NCBI GenBank assembly: GCA_964466035.1
Contig: CAYXLR010000012.1
Location: forward strand, 1 to 57,472
From: JANQEA01 sp964466035
GTDB taxonomy: Bacteria > Bipolaricaulota > Bipolaricaulia > UBA7950 > UBA9294
Direction: 5' to 3'
DNA length: 57,472 bases
Below, one piece after another: positions 16,069 through 25,467 of this stretch (positions within the stretch are counted from its first letter, which is position 1; every line of letters starts with the position of its first letter). The notes under the pieces are model-generated. The model was not told the origin of the DNA. It saw nothing but the letters and a program-made list of their open reading frames with translations, and searched no databases. A program made the position numbers and the translations under genes.

Positions 16069-16821
16069 TCACCTCCTTAGCGTTACGACGATCGCTCTCT
16101 CCTCCGTCAACACAACCGTATGCTCGAAATGCACAGACAATCCACCGGAGCCCGTGACCACGGTCCAGCGGTCCGGCTTTACCTTCGTGGGGAGCGGATC
16201 GGCCTTCACCATCGGCTCGATGGCGAGGCTCATCCCCGGCTTCAGCCGCACCCCGGTTCCGGGCGGACCGTAGTTCGGGATCTGTGGATCCTCGTGCAAC
16301 GCTCTCCCGACACCGTGCCCGACGTACTCCTTCACGACATGAAATCCTTCCGCCGTTACGAAGGATCCGATCGCGTGCGAGATGTCGGACAACCGGTTTC
16401 CGATTGTAACTTGCTCAATCCCTTTCCACAAGCTGCGTTCCCCCACGTCGAGCAGCCGACGCGCACCTTCGTCGACCTCGCCGACGGCGACGGTCGTCGC
16501 GGTGTCGACGTGCAGCCCGTCCCGGAAAAGACCGATGTCGATCGAGAAGACGTCGCCGTCGCGGAGCCTCCGGTCGTGGGACGGGATCCCGTGGACCACC
16601 TCGTCGTTGATCGACGCGTTGATCGTCGCCGGATACCCCTGATACCCCTTGAACGAGGGCTTTCCGCCGCAATCACGGATCAGCGCCTCGGCCAGTTCGT
16701 CGTAGTACGCCGTCGTCCGCCCGGGCCGGACCTCGCGGCAGAGCGCCTCGAGGATCTTCGCCAACGCCGCGCCGTTTTCGCGCAGCACGGCGATGTCGGA
16801 CGGCGTCTTGAGCGGAATCAT
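16069..16821 (-). CDS. map: Methionine aminopeptidase type I
   Basis: Removes the initiator methionine from nascent proteins. The 250-aa protein shows the metal ligands in FSIDIGLFRDGLHVDTA (two aspartates), the histidine in YVGHGVGRALHEDP, and the glutamates in LAIEPM and HFEHTVVLTE. VVHGIP carries the substrate-binding histidine. There is no N-terminal zinc-finger extension, so it is the short bacterial form. The ATG overlaps the adk stop by four bases (ATGA), consistent with coupled translation in the spc operon. Confidence 0.96.
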   Translation of the reverse strand: MIPLKTPSDIAVLRENGAALAKILEALCREVRPGRTTAYYDELAEALIRDCGGKPSFKGYQGYPATINASINDEVVHGIPSHDRRLRDGDVFSIDIGLFRDGLHVDTATTVAVGEVDEGARRLLDVGERSLWKGIEQVTIGNRLSDISHAIGSFVTAEGFHVVKEYVGHGVGRALHEDPQIPNYGPPGTGVRLKPGMSLAIEPMVKADPLPTKVKPDRWTVVTGSGGLSVHFEHTVVLTEERAIVVTLRR

Positions 16822-17447
16822 CCGGCCAAAACCGCCACGATCTCGGACAGGACCTCGTCGCTCGATCGCGTCCCGTCCACGTCGTGCAACAGCCCGCGAT
16901 CCCGGTAGTAGCCGATCAGCGGTGCCGTCGAACGCTCGTACACGTCGTACCGGTTCTCGATGACATCGCGCTTGTCGTCGTCGCGCTGGAGAAGCCTCCC
17001 ACCGCACGTCGGGCACGTCGTCTCGTCCGCCGGCGGGTCGTAGAGGAGGTTGTAGATCTTCCCGCACCCCTCGCAGACCCGGCGGGCCGTCAGTCGCCGG
17101 ACGACCGCCTCGCGCGGCAGCTCGATGTTGACGACGACGTCGATCGGGGCGATGCCTCCCAGCGCCTCGGCCTGCTCGACGGTCCGCGGGAAGCCGTCGA
17201 GGAGGAACCCCTCGCCGGCCGATTCGATCCGACCTCGGATCATGTCGATGATCAGGCCGTCCGGGACCAGCTCGCCGCGCTCCATGAACCCGCTCGCCGT
17301 CCGACCGAGGTCGGTCGCCCGCGAGACTTCGTCGCGGAGGATGTCGCCCGAAGAGAGGTGAACGAGGCCGGTCTCGCGCGCGATCCGCTTCGCTTGCGTC
17401 CCTTTCCCCGCTCCGGGAGGGCCGAGGAGCACCACGCGGGAGAGCAC
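16818..17447 (-). CDS. adk: Adenylate kinase, zinc-LID form
   Basis: Interconverts ATP+AMP and 2 ADP. It has 209 aa, with the P-loop GPPGAGKGT near the N-terminus, DGFPRTVEQAEAL for AMP binding, and a long-type LID with two CxxC pairs (CEGCGKIYN and CPTCGG), the structural zinc site of many Gram-positive and thermophilic kinases. It starts at GTG 17447, two bases after the secY stop. The frame is open upstream but overlaps secY out of frame. Confidence 0.96.
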   Translation of the reverse strand: MLSRVVLLGPPGAGKGTQAKRIARETGLVHLSSGDILRDEVSRATDLGRTASGFMERGELVPDGLIIDMIRGRIESAGEGFLLDGFPRTVEQAEALGGIAPIDVVVNIELPREAVVRRLTARRVCEGCGKIYNLLYDPPADETTCPTCGGRLLQRDDDKRDVIENRYDVYERSTAPLIGYYRDRGLLHDVDGTRSSDEVLSEIVAVLAG

Positions 17448-17449
17448 GG

Positions 17450-18739
<1,290 letters not shown>

Positions 18740-18741
18740 CG

Positions 18742-19188
18742 CTAGATCACCTCGGCCTTTCCTCCCGCGGCTTCGATCTTCCGCTTCGCCTCCGCGGTGA
18801 ACCGATGTGCCCGAATAGTCAGCGGCACGGTCAGCTCGCCCCGGCCGAGGATCTTCACCCGCTCGATTCTCCCTTTCAGGATCTTCGCCTCGAGGAGGGC
18901 GCCCGGATCGACCTCGGCGTTCGCGTCGAACCGCTCGCCGAGCGTGTCGACGTTGACGCACGCGTACTCGGTGCGGGTGAAGTTTCGGAACCCCCGTTTC
19001 GGAAACCGCATCCAGATCGGCGTCTGACCGCCCTCGAAGCCGAGCCGGACGCCGCCGCCGCTGCGCGCGTTCTGGCCCTTGGTCCCGCGGCCGGATTCGT
19101 GACCGCCGCGCCCGGAGCCGTATCCGCGACCGACGCGCTTCCGGCGATGCCGGCTCCCCTTCGTCGGGCGAAGGTCCTCAAGCCTCAT
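18742..19188 (-). CDS. rplO: 50S ribosomal protein L15
   Basis: 148 aa, starting MRLEDLRPTKGSRHRRKRVGRG and carrying the Gly/Arg-rich GSGRGGHESGRGTKGQ tail that penetrates 23S rRNA (two adjacent motifs). The ATG at 19188 overlaps the rpsE end by 11 bases. In most bacteria rpmD (L30) lies between rpsE and rplO; there is no room for it here, so L30 is absent from this locus. Confidence 0.96.
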   Translation of the reverse strand: MRLEDLRPTKGSRHRRKRVGRGYGSGRGGHESGRGTKGQNARSGGGVRLGFEGGQTPIWMRFPKRGFRNFTRTEYACVNVDTLGERFDANAEVDPGALLEAKILKGRIERVKILGRGELTVPLTIRAHRFTAEAKRKIEAAGGKAEVI

Positions 19189-19675
19189 TCGCGACCTCCT
19201 GGGCCGACGCGATCCCGCGGAGCTCCTCGACCTCCCGGCGGCTTCGCAGCGAAGCGAGGCCGTTGATCGCCGCACGAGCGAGCGTCAGCGGGTTGGTCGT
19301 TCCGATCGACTTGGTCAGCACGTCGTCGATCCCCACCAGCCGGCAGATCGCCCCGACGGTCGTCCCGGCGATGACGCCGGTCCCGGGATACGCCGGCTTG
19401 AGCAGCACGTGGCCGGCCTTGAACTTGCCGACGACCTCGTGGGGAATCGTCCTCTCGTCCATGTTGACGCGGATCAGGTTCTTCTTCGCGTCGCGGATCG
19501 CCTGCTGAATCGCGCGGGGAATCTCGGTCGTGCTTCCGACCCCGACGCCGACCCGTCCGTTCTTGTCGCCAACGACGATCGTGACGCGAAATCGGAGGTT
19601 CCGTCCGCCCTTCGTGACCTTGCTGACGCGACGGATATCGATGATCTCGTTCTCAAACTCGTCGTGGGTTCTCAA
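19178..19675 (-). CDS. rpsE: 30S ribosomal protein S5
   Basis: S5 acts in decoding fidelity and helicase activity at the mRNA entry. The double-stranded-RNA-binding N-domain and the fold-2 domain are visible in RRVSKVTKGGRNLRFRV, VGDKNGRVGVGVG and GTGVIAGTTVGAICRLVG. I place the start at TTG 19675, which overlaps the rplR stop (TTGA) and has AAAGGGGG 8 bases upstream, giving 165 aa. GTG 19699 is a possible alternative that would overlap rplR by 28 bases. Confidence 0.94.
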   Translation of the reverse strand: MRTHDEFENEIIDIRRVSKVTKGGRNLRFRVTIVVGDKNGRVGVGVGSTTEIPRAIQQAIRDAKKNLIRVNMDERTIPHEVVGKFKAGHVLLKPAYPGTGVIAGTTVGAICRLVGIDDVLTKSIGTTNPLTLARAAINGLASLRSRREVEELRGIASAQEVANEA

Positions 19676-20034
19676 AATCGCAGTCCCCCTTTGCGACACG
19701 CCTCCGCGAAGGAGGAGATCACGCCGTGATACGGGTGGCCGCCTCGGTCGAAGACGACCGCTTCGATTCCGCGCTCCGACGCCCGCTCGGCGAGGAGCGC
19801 TCCCAGCTTCTCCGCCGCGGCGACGTTCGGCCCGGACGCGTCCGCGCGAAGCTCCGGCTCGAGCGTCGACGCCTGCACCAGCGTCCGCCCGGCCTCGTCG
19901 TCGATCACCTGCGCGTAGAGGTGCCGAAGCGTCTTGGTCACGCAGAGGCGAGGGCGATCGCTCGTCCCGCGGATCTTCCTGCGGATCCGCCTGTGCCGCT
20001 TGAGCCGCTCGGTCGCCCGATCGAATCTTGCCAT
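19672..20034 (-). CDS. rplR: 50S ribosomal protein L18
   Basis: Binds 5S rRNA in the central protuberance. It has 120 aa, a basic N-terminus (ERLKRHRRIRRKIRGTSDRPRL) of the expected kind, then LYAQVIDDEAGRTL and VFDRGGHPYHGVISSFAEA, the diagnostic C-terminal helix. The ATG at 20034 is the only start fitting family length; the frame upstream is a shadow of rplF. Confidence 0.95.
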   Translation of the reverse strand: MARFDRATERLKRHRRIRRKIRGTSDRPRLCVTKTLRHLYAQVIDDEAGRTLVQASTLEPELRADASGPNVAAAEKLGALLAERASERGIEAVVFDRGGHPYHGVISSFAEACRKGGLRF

Positions 20035-20048
20035 CGCCTTCACACTCC

Positions 20049-20603
20049 CTAGACCGCGGCTCCAGGACCGCCGAGCTTTCCGGCCTTCTGGATGACCTGC
20101 TCGTCCTTGTACCGAATCCCCTTGCCGTCGTACACGTTCGGCTTCCGGAAGGCGCGGATCTCCGCCGCGACCTGACCGACCCGCTGCTTGTCCGCCCCGC
20201 GCAGGACGATCTCGTTCGGGTTCGGCAGCTCCGCTTCCACGTTCTTCGGGAGCTCGTACTCCATCGGCGCCGAATAGCCCAAATCGAGGATCAGGGTGCT
20301 CCCCTGAAGCCGGGCTCGATAGCCGAGGCCGCGCACCAGCAGCGTCTTCTCCCATCGCTGGGACACGCCGTGCACCATGTTCGCCAGCAGGCTCCGGTAC
20401 AACCCGTGGAAGGCGCGGTACTCCTTGCCCTCGCGGCGACGCGTGACCGTCGCCTCCCCGCCTTTCACGACGATCTTCACCATGTCCGAGCGGAACGGCT
20501 GTTCGAGACGACCGTGCTTCCCCTCCACGGTGAACGCGCTCGCGCCGACGGAGACCTTCACGCCGTCGGGAATCGCGATCGGAACCTTGCCAACCTTGGA
20601 CAT
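20049..20603 (-). CDS. rplF: 50S ribosomal protein L6
   Basis: Located near the factor-binding site, 184 aa with two similar L6 domains. MSKVGKVPIAIPDGVKV opens domain 1, and the C-terminal PNVYDGKGIRYKDEQVIQKAGK is the family signature (PxxYKGKGIRY-like, with Asp in place of Lys). It has an ATG start with a GGGAGAGAAA purine run upstream. Confidence 0.96.
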   Translation of the reverse strand: MSKVGKVPIAIPDGVKVSVGASAFTVEGKHGRLEQPFRSDMVKIVVKGGEATVTRRREGKEYRAFHGLYRSLLANMVHGVSQRWEKTLLVRGLGYRARLQGSTLILDLGYSAPMEYELPKNVEAELPNPNEIVLRGADKQRVGQVAAEIRAFRKPNVYDGKGIRYKDEQVIQKAGKLGGPGAAV

Positions 20604-20615
20604 CGCTTTCTCTCC

Positions 20616-21020
20616 CTACCAGACCTCGCAGAGGACCTCGCCGCCGATCCCGCGTGCCCGCGCCTCTTTCCCGGACAGGATCCCCTGCGACGTCGAGACG
20701 ATGGCGATCCCCATGCCGGCGAGCGGCTGGGGGATCTCGTCCTTCGCCGCGTAGACGCGGCGACTCGGCTTACTCACCAGGTGGATCTCGCTGATCGCGC
20801 CCTCCGCCGCGGTCCGCTCGCCCCTGTACTTGAGGCGAACGCGAAGCCGCGGTTGAGGCTTTTGCTCGACCACCTCGAACCCCTCGATGTACCCTTCCTC
20901 CTCGAGGATCCTCGCGATCGATTCCTTCACCTTGGAGTGGGGCATCACCACGTCGGGGTGGCGGCGACGATTCGCGTTGCGTATCCGCGTGAGCATGTCG
21001 CCAATCGGGTATGGAATCAT
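20616..21020 (-). CDS. rpsH: 30S ribosomal protein S8
   Basis: A primary 16S rRNA binder and, in some bacteria, translational repressor of the spc operon. It has 134 aa: YPIGDMLTRIRNANRR at the N-terminus and the C-terminal STSQGILSGKEARARGIGGEVLCEVW (start and end motifs GILSGKEARARG and CEVW). ATG 21020. Whether the repressor loop exists here is not evident from the rplE leader. Confidence 0.96.
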   Translation of the reverse strand: MIPYPIGDMLTRIRNANRRRHPDVVMPHSKVKESIARILEEEGYIEGFEVVEQKPQPRLRVRLKYRGERTAAEGAISEIHLVSKPSRRVYAAKDEIPQPLAGMGIAIVSTSQGILSGKEARARGIGGEVLCEVW

Positions 21021-21029
21021 CGTCTCCCC

Positions 21030-21215
21030 TTACCAGCTTGCCTTCTTCACGCCGGGAATCTCGCCGTGGTGTGCCAGCTTTCGAAAGCACAACCGGCAGA
21101 TCCCGAAATCGCGGATGTATCCGTGAGGACGACCGCACAAGGTGCAGCGGTGGTACGCGCGCGCCTTGAACTTCGGCGTCCTCTTGCTCTTCACGATCAG
21201 AGATGTTCGTGCCAT
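21030..21215 (-). CDS. rpsN: 30S ribosomal protein S14, zinc-binding (type Z)
   Basis: A short 61-aa zinc form, with CTLC and CRLC giving the four ligands, and the end motif AHHGEIPGVKKASW. This is the type found in Gram-positives and thermophiles in place of the ~100-aa zinc-free form. It sits between rplE and rpsH as expected. Confidence 0.97.
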   Translation of the reverse strand: MARTSLIVKSKRTPKFKARAYHRCTLCGRPHGYIRDFGICRLCFRKLAHHGEIPGVKKASW

Positions 21216-21224
21216 CTTCGCCCC

Positions 21225-21755
21225 TTAATCCTTGAACGGGAGCCCGAGCCCCTTGAGCAGCGCGTACCCCTCGCGATCGGTCCGCGCCGACGTCACGATC
21301 GTGATGTCCATTCCCTGCGTCTTCACGACGTCGTTGTACTCGATCTCCGGGAACGTGATCTGCTCGCTCAATCCGAAGGTGTAGTTCCCCCGGCCGTCGA
21401 ACGATCCCGACGAGAGTCCGCGGAAGTCGCGGATCCCGGGAAGGACCGCGTTGAACAGCCGGTTGAGAAACTCGTAGGCCCGCTCCCGGCGGAGCGTCAC
21501 CATGCAGCCGATCGGATCCCCCTGGACCAGCTTGAAGTCGGAGATCGACTTCTTCGCCCGGGTGACGACCGGCTTCTGGCCGGTCATCTTCGCCAGGTTG
21601 CTCGCCGCCCCCTCGAGCACCCTCGGGTTGTCCTTGTCTCCGACGCCCATGTTGACGACCACCTTCAGCACGCGGGGGATCTCCATCACGTTCGCCAGCT
21701 CCAGCTCCTCCCTGAGCCTCGGAGCGATCTCTTCTCGGTATCGTTCGCGTAGCAT
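21225..21755 (-). CDS. rplE: 50S ribosomal protein L5
   Basis: Binds 5S rRNA and contacts P-site tRNA, 176 aa. Diagnostic sequences are VVNMGVGDKDNPRVLEGA, TGQKPVVTRAKKSISDFKL and the C-terminal FPEIEYNDVVKTQGMDITIVT (recognised by its parts). ATG 21755 gives MLRERYREEIAPRLREEL; GTG two codons upstream is a possible alternative. It abuts rplX. Confidence 0.96.
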   Translation of the reverse strand: MLRERYREEIAPRLREELELANVMEIPRVLKVVVNMGVGDKDNPRVLEGAASNLAKMTGQKPVVTRAKKSISDFKLVQGDPIGCMVTLRRERAYEFLNRLFNAVLPGIRDFRGLSSGSFDGRGNYTFGLSEQITFPEIEYNDVVKTQGMDITIVTSARTDREGYALLKGLGLPFKD

Positions 21756-21757
21756 CG

Positions 21758-22069
21758 TCACTCGAAGATCTCCCCACATTTCTTGCAGACGCGCATCTTC
21801 CGCCCTTCGACCTCGGTGAACCCGACGCGGGTCGGCTCGTCGCACTCCGGGCAGATCGGCAGCACGTTCGACATGTGGATCGTCCCCTCGCGCTGGATGA
21901 TCCCCGGTTCACGGAGGCTCTGCGTCGCGCGTTGGTGCTTGGTGATCATGTTCACGTTCTCGACGATGATCCGGTTCTTCTCCGGGATGACCGCGAGGAC
22001 CCGGCCGATCCGGCCCCGGTCGTTCCCCGCCACGACTCGAACGCGATCCCCTTTGCGTATCTTGTGCAT
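21758..22069 (-). CDS. rplX: 50S ribosomal protein L24
   Basis: An assembly initiator of the 50S subunit, 103 aa. The KOW motif KGDRVRVVAGNDRGRIGRVL is at the N-terminus, followed by VENVNMITKH. The C-terminus has two CxxC pairs (CPEC, CKKC), the zinc-ribbon-like tail of many bacterial L24 proteins. ATG 22069. Confidence 0.97.
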   Translation of the reverse strand: MHKIRKGDRVRVVAGNDRGRIGRVLAVIPEKNRIIVENVNMITKHQRATQSLREPGIIQREGTIHMSNVLPICPECDEPTRVGFTEVEGRKMRVCKKCGEIFE

Positions 22070-22079
22070 CTTCGATCTC

Positions 22080-22448
22080 CTACAGGACCTCGGGCGCGAG
22101 GGAGATGATCCGCATCATCCGCTTGTCGCGAAGCTCGCGCGCCACCGGGCCGAAGACCCGCGTCCCGACCGGCTCGTTCTGGGCGTTGATCAGCACGATC
22201 GCGTTGTCGTCGAAGCGGACGTACGTCCCGTCCTTGCGGCGGTACGGCCGACGGGTGCGCACGATCACGCCGCGCACGATCTGCCCCTTCTCGATGTCGC
22301 TCGTCGGCAGTCTCTTCCGGACCGACCCGACGACGATGTCGCCGATCTCGCCGACCCGTCGATGGGAGGGGCCGAGCACGTTGATGCAGCGGACGGCCTT
22401 CGCGCCGGAGTTGTCCGCCACCTTGAGCATCGTCTGCATCTGGATCAT
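22080..22448 (-). CDS. rplN: 50S ribosomal protein L14
   Basis: An intersubunit-bridge protein, also the RsfS-binding site in silencing. It has 122 aa: MIQMQTMLKVADNSGAKAV at the start, IVVGSVRKRLP, then the end RELRDKRMMRIISLAPEVL. ATG 22448 lies two bases after the rpsQ stop. The upstream extension of the frame is a shadow of rpsQ. Confidence 0.97.
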   Translation of the reverse strand: MIQMQTMLKVADNSGAKAVRCINVLGPSHRRVGEIGDIVVGSVRKRLPTSDIEKGQIVRGVIVRTRRPYRRKDGTYVRFDDNAIVLINAQNEPVGTRVFGPVARELRDKRMMRIISLAPEVL

Positions 22449-22450
22449 GG

Positions 22451-22696
22451 CTAGCCCTCCACCTTCTCGACGATCTCGACCAGCCGCCATCGCTTCGTCC
22501 GACTGAGCGGGCGACACTCCTCGATCCGGACCAGATCGCCGACCGACGCCTCTTCGCGCGGATCGTGGGCATGAAACTTGAAGTGCCTCCGGATGTGCTT
22601 CCGGTACCGGGGGTGGAGGCGTCGCTCCTCCGCACGGACGACGATCGTCTGCGCCATCCGATCGCTCACAACCCGCCCGACCTTGGTCTTCTTCAT
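22451..22696 (-). CDS. rpsQ: 30S ribosomal protein S17
   Basis: A small OB-fold protein binding 16S helix 11, 81 aa. GRVVSDRMAQTIVVRAEER and CRPLSRTKRWRLVEIVEK are diagnostic. The ATG overlaps the rpmC stop by four bases (ATGA), so translation is probably coupled. Confidence 0.97.
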   Translation of the reverse strand: MKKTKVGRVVSDRMAQTIVVRAEERRLHPRYRKHIRRHFKFHAHDPREEASVGDLVRIEECRPLSRTKRWRLVEIVEKVEG

Positions 22697-22893
22697 CGCG
22701 CCGCCTCCTGCGTCCTCTGCACGATCACCGTCATGACTCTCGCGATGTCCCGTCGGGTCTTCTTCAGCTCGGCCGTGTTGTCGAGTTCGCCGCTCGCCCG
22801 CTGGAACCGGAGGTTGAACAGCTTCCGCTTCAGCTCCGCCTCCTGCTGCTCGAGCTCTTCGATCGTCAGCTCCCGCAATTCGCCCGCCCTCAT
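22693..22893 (-). CDS. rpmC: 50S ribosomal protein L29
   Basis: A short helical hairpin protein at the tunnel exit, 66 aa: MRAGELRELTIEELEQQEAE, then LFNLRFQRASGELDNTAELKKTRRDIARV (core LFNLRFQRASGEL). Its ATG overlaps the rplP stop (ATGA), and its own stop overlaps rpsQ the same way. Confidence 0.97.
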   Translation of the reverse strand: MRAGELRELTIEELEQQEAELKRKLFNLRFQRASGELDNTAELKKTRRDIARVMTVIVQRTQEAAR

Positions 22894-23321
22894 GCCTCGC
22901 CTCCCAGCACGATCCGGCGCTTCAGCCGCGTGCGGATCGGGAGCTTGTGGCCGACGAGCTCATGAACCCGCTTCGCCTGCTCGTCACCGACGCCCGAGAT
23001 TTCGAACAGGACCGTTCCCGGTCGTACCGACGCGACCCAGTGATCGACCGCGCCTTTCCCCTTCCCCATGCGCGCCTCCGCCGGATGCTTCGTGATCGGC
23101 TTGTCGGGAAAGATCCGGATCCAGACCCGAGCGCCACGATGGGTGGTCCGGGCGATCGTCGTCCGGCACGCCTCGATCTGCGCCGCGGTGATCCACGCCG
23201 GCTCGAGCGACTGGATGCCGTAGTCGCCGAACTCGACCTGTCCCCCTCGCGTCGCCTTGCCTCGCCGGCGGCCGCGGTGGGTCTTGCGGTGCTTCGTGCG
23301 CTTGGGAGAGAGGAGCGCCAT
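22890..23321 (-). CDS. rplP: 50S ribosomal protein L16
   Basis: Organises the A-site tRNA elbow contact on the 50S subunit, 143 aa. MALLSPKRTKHRKTHRGRRR, GDYGIQSLEPAWITAAQIEA and the GKGKGAVDHWVASVRPG region (the loop near the peptidyl transferase centre) identify it. It follows rpsC by one base. Confidence 0.97.
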   Translation of the reverse strand: MALLSPKRTKHRKTHRGRRRGKATRGGQVEFGDYGIQSLEPAWITAAQIEACRTTIARTTHRGARVWIRIFPDKPITKHPAEARMGKGKGAVDHWVASVRPGTVLFEISGVGDEQAKRVHELVGHKLPIRTRLKRRIVLGGEA

Positions 23322-23322
23322 C

Positions 23323-23976
23323 TCAGGTCACCTCGTCCCGCTGGCTTCGGTGCGGACGCTCGCCGCGGAAGACCCACGCCTTGACGCCGATGTTCCCGTA
23401 CTTGGTCCGCGCCTCGACCAACCCGTAGTCGATGTCGGCCCGAAGCGTCTGCAGCGGGATCCGCCCTTCCTTCATCGTGATCGACCGCGCGATGTCTCCG
23501 CCGCCGAGCCGGCCGCTGACCTTGACCTTGACGCCTCCGGCACCGGCCCCCATCACGCGTCGTATCGCTTCCTTCATCGCCCGCGCCGGAGCGGTTCGGT
23601 TCTCGATCTGAATCGCGACGTCCTGAGCGATGAGGCGCGCCTCGAGGTCCGGACGCTCGATCTCCTGGATCGAGATCCTCACCGTCCGCCCGGTCAGACG
23701 CTCGAGGGCCCCTTGGAGCTTCTCGATCTCGCTTCCGCCCCGGCCGATGATGATCCCGGGCCGCGCCGATCGGATGACGACCGAGACCCGGTCTTCCTTC
23801 GAGCGCTCGATGTTCACTTCCGAGACCGAGGCGCGACGGTACCGATCGTAGATCAGCTCACGGATCCGACGATCCTCGGCGATGTACTCGGGCGCCAGCT
23901 TGGGGTTGAACCAATTCGACACCCACTTCCGGTTCACGCCGACGCGGAATCCGACCGGATGGACCTTCTGTCCCAT
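23323..23976 (-). CDS. rpsC: 30S ribosomal protein S3
   Basis: Part of the mRNA entry helicase, 217 aa. MGQKVHPVGFRVGVNRKW starts it; the KH domain core is GIIIGRGGSEIEKLQ, and the C-terminal domain has GRLGGGDIARSITMKEGRIP. The ATG overlaps the end of rplV by one base. It is short at the C-terminus compared with E. coli, which is common. Confidence 0.97.
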   Translation of the reverse strand: MGQKVHPVGFRVGVNRKWVSNWFNPKLAPEYIAEDRRIRELIYDRYRRASVSEVNIERSKEDRVSVVIRSARPGIIIGRGGSEIEKLQGALERLTGRTVRISIQEIERPDLEARLIAQDVAIQIENRTAPARAMKEAIRRVMGAGAGGVKVKVSGRLGGGDIARSITMKEGRIPLQTLRADIDYGLVEARTKYGNIGVKAWVFRGERPHRSQRDEVT

Positions 23977-24320
23977 TACGCCTCACTCTCCCTGTCGCCC
24001 ACGACGATCGTGATGTGGCTCGTCGGACGGCGGACGATGTCCGCCCGCCCGTACGCACGGGGCCTCAGTCGACGGAGCGCCCTTCCCATGTCGACCGTCG
24101 CCCGGACGACGAACAGGTCGTCCACGTCGACATCGTAGTTGTTCTCGGCGTTCGCGATCGCCGACTCGAGCGTCTTGCGGATCGGCGTCGCCGCTTTCTT
24201 GGTCGAGAGGTAGACGATCCGGAGCGCTTCGCTCACGTCCTTCCCGCGGATCGCGTCGACCACCAATCGCGCCTTCCGCGGCGAGATGCGTACGTACCTC
24301 GAAATGGCCCGTGCTTCCAT
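23976..24320 (-). CDS. rplV: 50S ribosomal protein L22
   Basis: Lines the exit tunnel with its long beta hairpin and contributes to macrolide binding. It has 114 aa: MEARAISRYVRISPRKARLV, then LRRLRPRAYGRADIVRRPTSHI at the hairpin tip. ATG 24320 is set by family length, since the frame upstream is a shadow of rpsS/rplB. Confidence 0.96.
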   Translation of the reverse strand: MEARAISRYVRISPRKARLVVDAIRGKDVSEALRIVYLSTKKAATPIRKTLESAIANAENNYDVDVDDLFVVRATVDMGRALRRLRPRAYGRADIVRRPTSHITIVVGDRESEA

Positions 24321-24328
24321 TTTCTCTC

Positions 24329-24613
24329 CTACGTCAGGCCGGGAGCCCGCTTCTTCTTCATCCCGCCGTGGCCCCGGAAGGTCCGGGTCGGCGCGAACTC
24401 CCCCAGCTTGTGGCCGACCATGTTCTCGACAATGTAGACCGGCACATGGACCTTGCCATTGTGCACCCGGATCGTCAGCCCGACCATCTCCGGCGTGATC
24501 ATCGAAGCCCGCGACCACGTCGTGATTTCGCTGATGTCGCCGCGCTTCGCGCGCTGAACCTTCTTCTGAAGGCTCTCCTTTACGTACGGCCCCTTTTTCG
24601 TCGACCTCGGCAT
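24329..24613 (-). CDS. rpsS: 30S ribosomal protein S19
   Basis: A head protein pairing with S13, 94 aa. MPRSTKKGPYVKESLQKKV, TWSRASMITPEMVGLTI and GHKLGEFAPTRTFRGHGG identify it. ATG with GGAGAC upstream. Confidence 0.97.
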   Translation of the reverse strand: MPRSTKKGPYVKESLQKKVQRAKRGDISEITTWSRASMITPEMVGLTIRVHNGKVHVPVYIVENMVGHKLGEFAPTRTFRGHGGMKKKRAPGLT

Positions 24614-24625
24614 ACTGTCGTCTCC

Positions 24626-25462
24626 TTACCGCCGACCCTTGCCGGCGCGGCGCACGATCAGGGCGCTCGACTTCTTCCGCTTCTTCCGCGTCCGTCCGCC
24701 CTTCGCCAGCTTCCCGGTCGGCGAGACCTGCGGTCGCCCGACGCGGGCCCGGCCTTCTCCGCCGCCGTGCGGATGATCGACCGGGTTCATCGCGACGCCG
24801 CGCACGCGGGGCTTCCGCCCCAGATGCCTGACGCGGCCGGCCTTCCCGTGCTTGATGTTCTTGTGATCCGGATTCGAGACCTCGCCGATCGTGGCACGGC
24901 ACGCGGTGCTGAAGATCCGCACCTCGCCCGACGGAAGGCGGACGTGCGCGCGCTGGCCCTCCTTGCCGATCAGCTTCGCCGACGTCCCGGCCGAGCGGGC
25001 GATCTTGCCTCCGCTGCCCGGGGAGAACTCCAGGTTGTGGATCACCGAACCGAGCGGAATGCGCGACAGCGGCATCGCGTTCCCGACGCGGATCTCCGCC
25101 GTCTCCCCCGCCTCGACGCGCGCGCCGATCTCGAGCTCCATCGGGGCGAGGACGTAGCGCTTCTCCCCGTCGGCGTAGTGCAGCAGCGTGATCCACGCCG
25201 ACCGATTCGGGTCGTACTCGCGGGTGACCACGCGCGCCGGGATTCCGTCCTTGTCACGCGCGAAATCGACCAAGCGGTACCGGCGCTTGTGCCCCCCGCC
25301 CCGCCACCGCGACGTGATCCGGCCCTGGCTGTTCCGACCGCCGGACTTCTTGATCGGACGGAGCAGGCTCTTCTCGGGGGCGGCGTCGGACAGCCCGCTG
25401 AAATCCGGACGCTCGGCGTGGCGGCGACCCGGGGACGTCGGTTTGTATCGCTTCAGTGCCAT
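24626..25462 (-). CDS. rplB: 50S ribosomal protein L2
   Basis: Essential for peptidyl transferase centre assembly and subunit joining, 278 aa. MALKRYKPTSPGRRH starts it, with SGGRNSQGRITSRWRGGGHKR in the N-domain and the conserved C-terminal NPVDHPHGGGEGR holding the histidine implicated in activity. ATG 25462 is chosen; the longer frame to 25597 is a shadow of rplW. Confidence 0.97.
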   Translation of the reverse strand: MALKRYKPTSPGRRHAERPDFSGLSDAAPEKSLLRPIKKSGGRNSQGRITSRWRGGGHKRRYRLVDFARDKDGIPARVVTREYDPNRSAWITLLHYADGEKRYVLAPMELEIGARVEAGETAEIRVGNAMPLSRIPLGSVIHNLEFSPGSGGKIARSAGTSAKLIGKEGQRAHVRLPSGEVRIFSTACRATIGEVSNPDHKNIKHGKAGRVRHLGRKPRVRGVAMNPVDHPHGGGEGRARVGRPQVSPTGKLAKGGRTRKKRKKSSALIVRRAGKGRR

Positions 25463-25467
25463 ACCGC

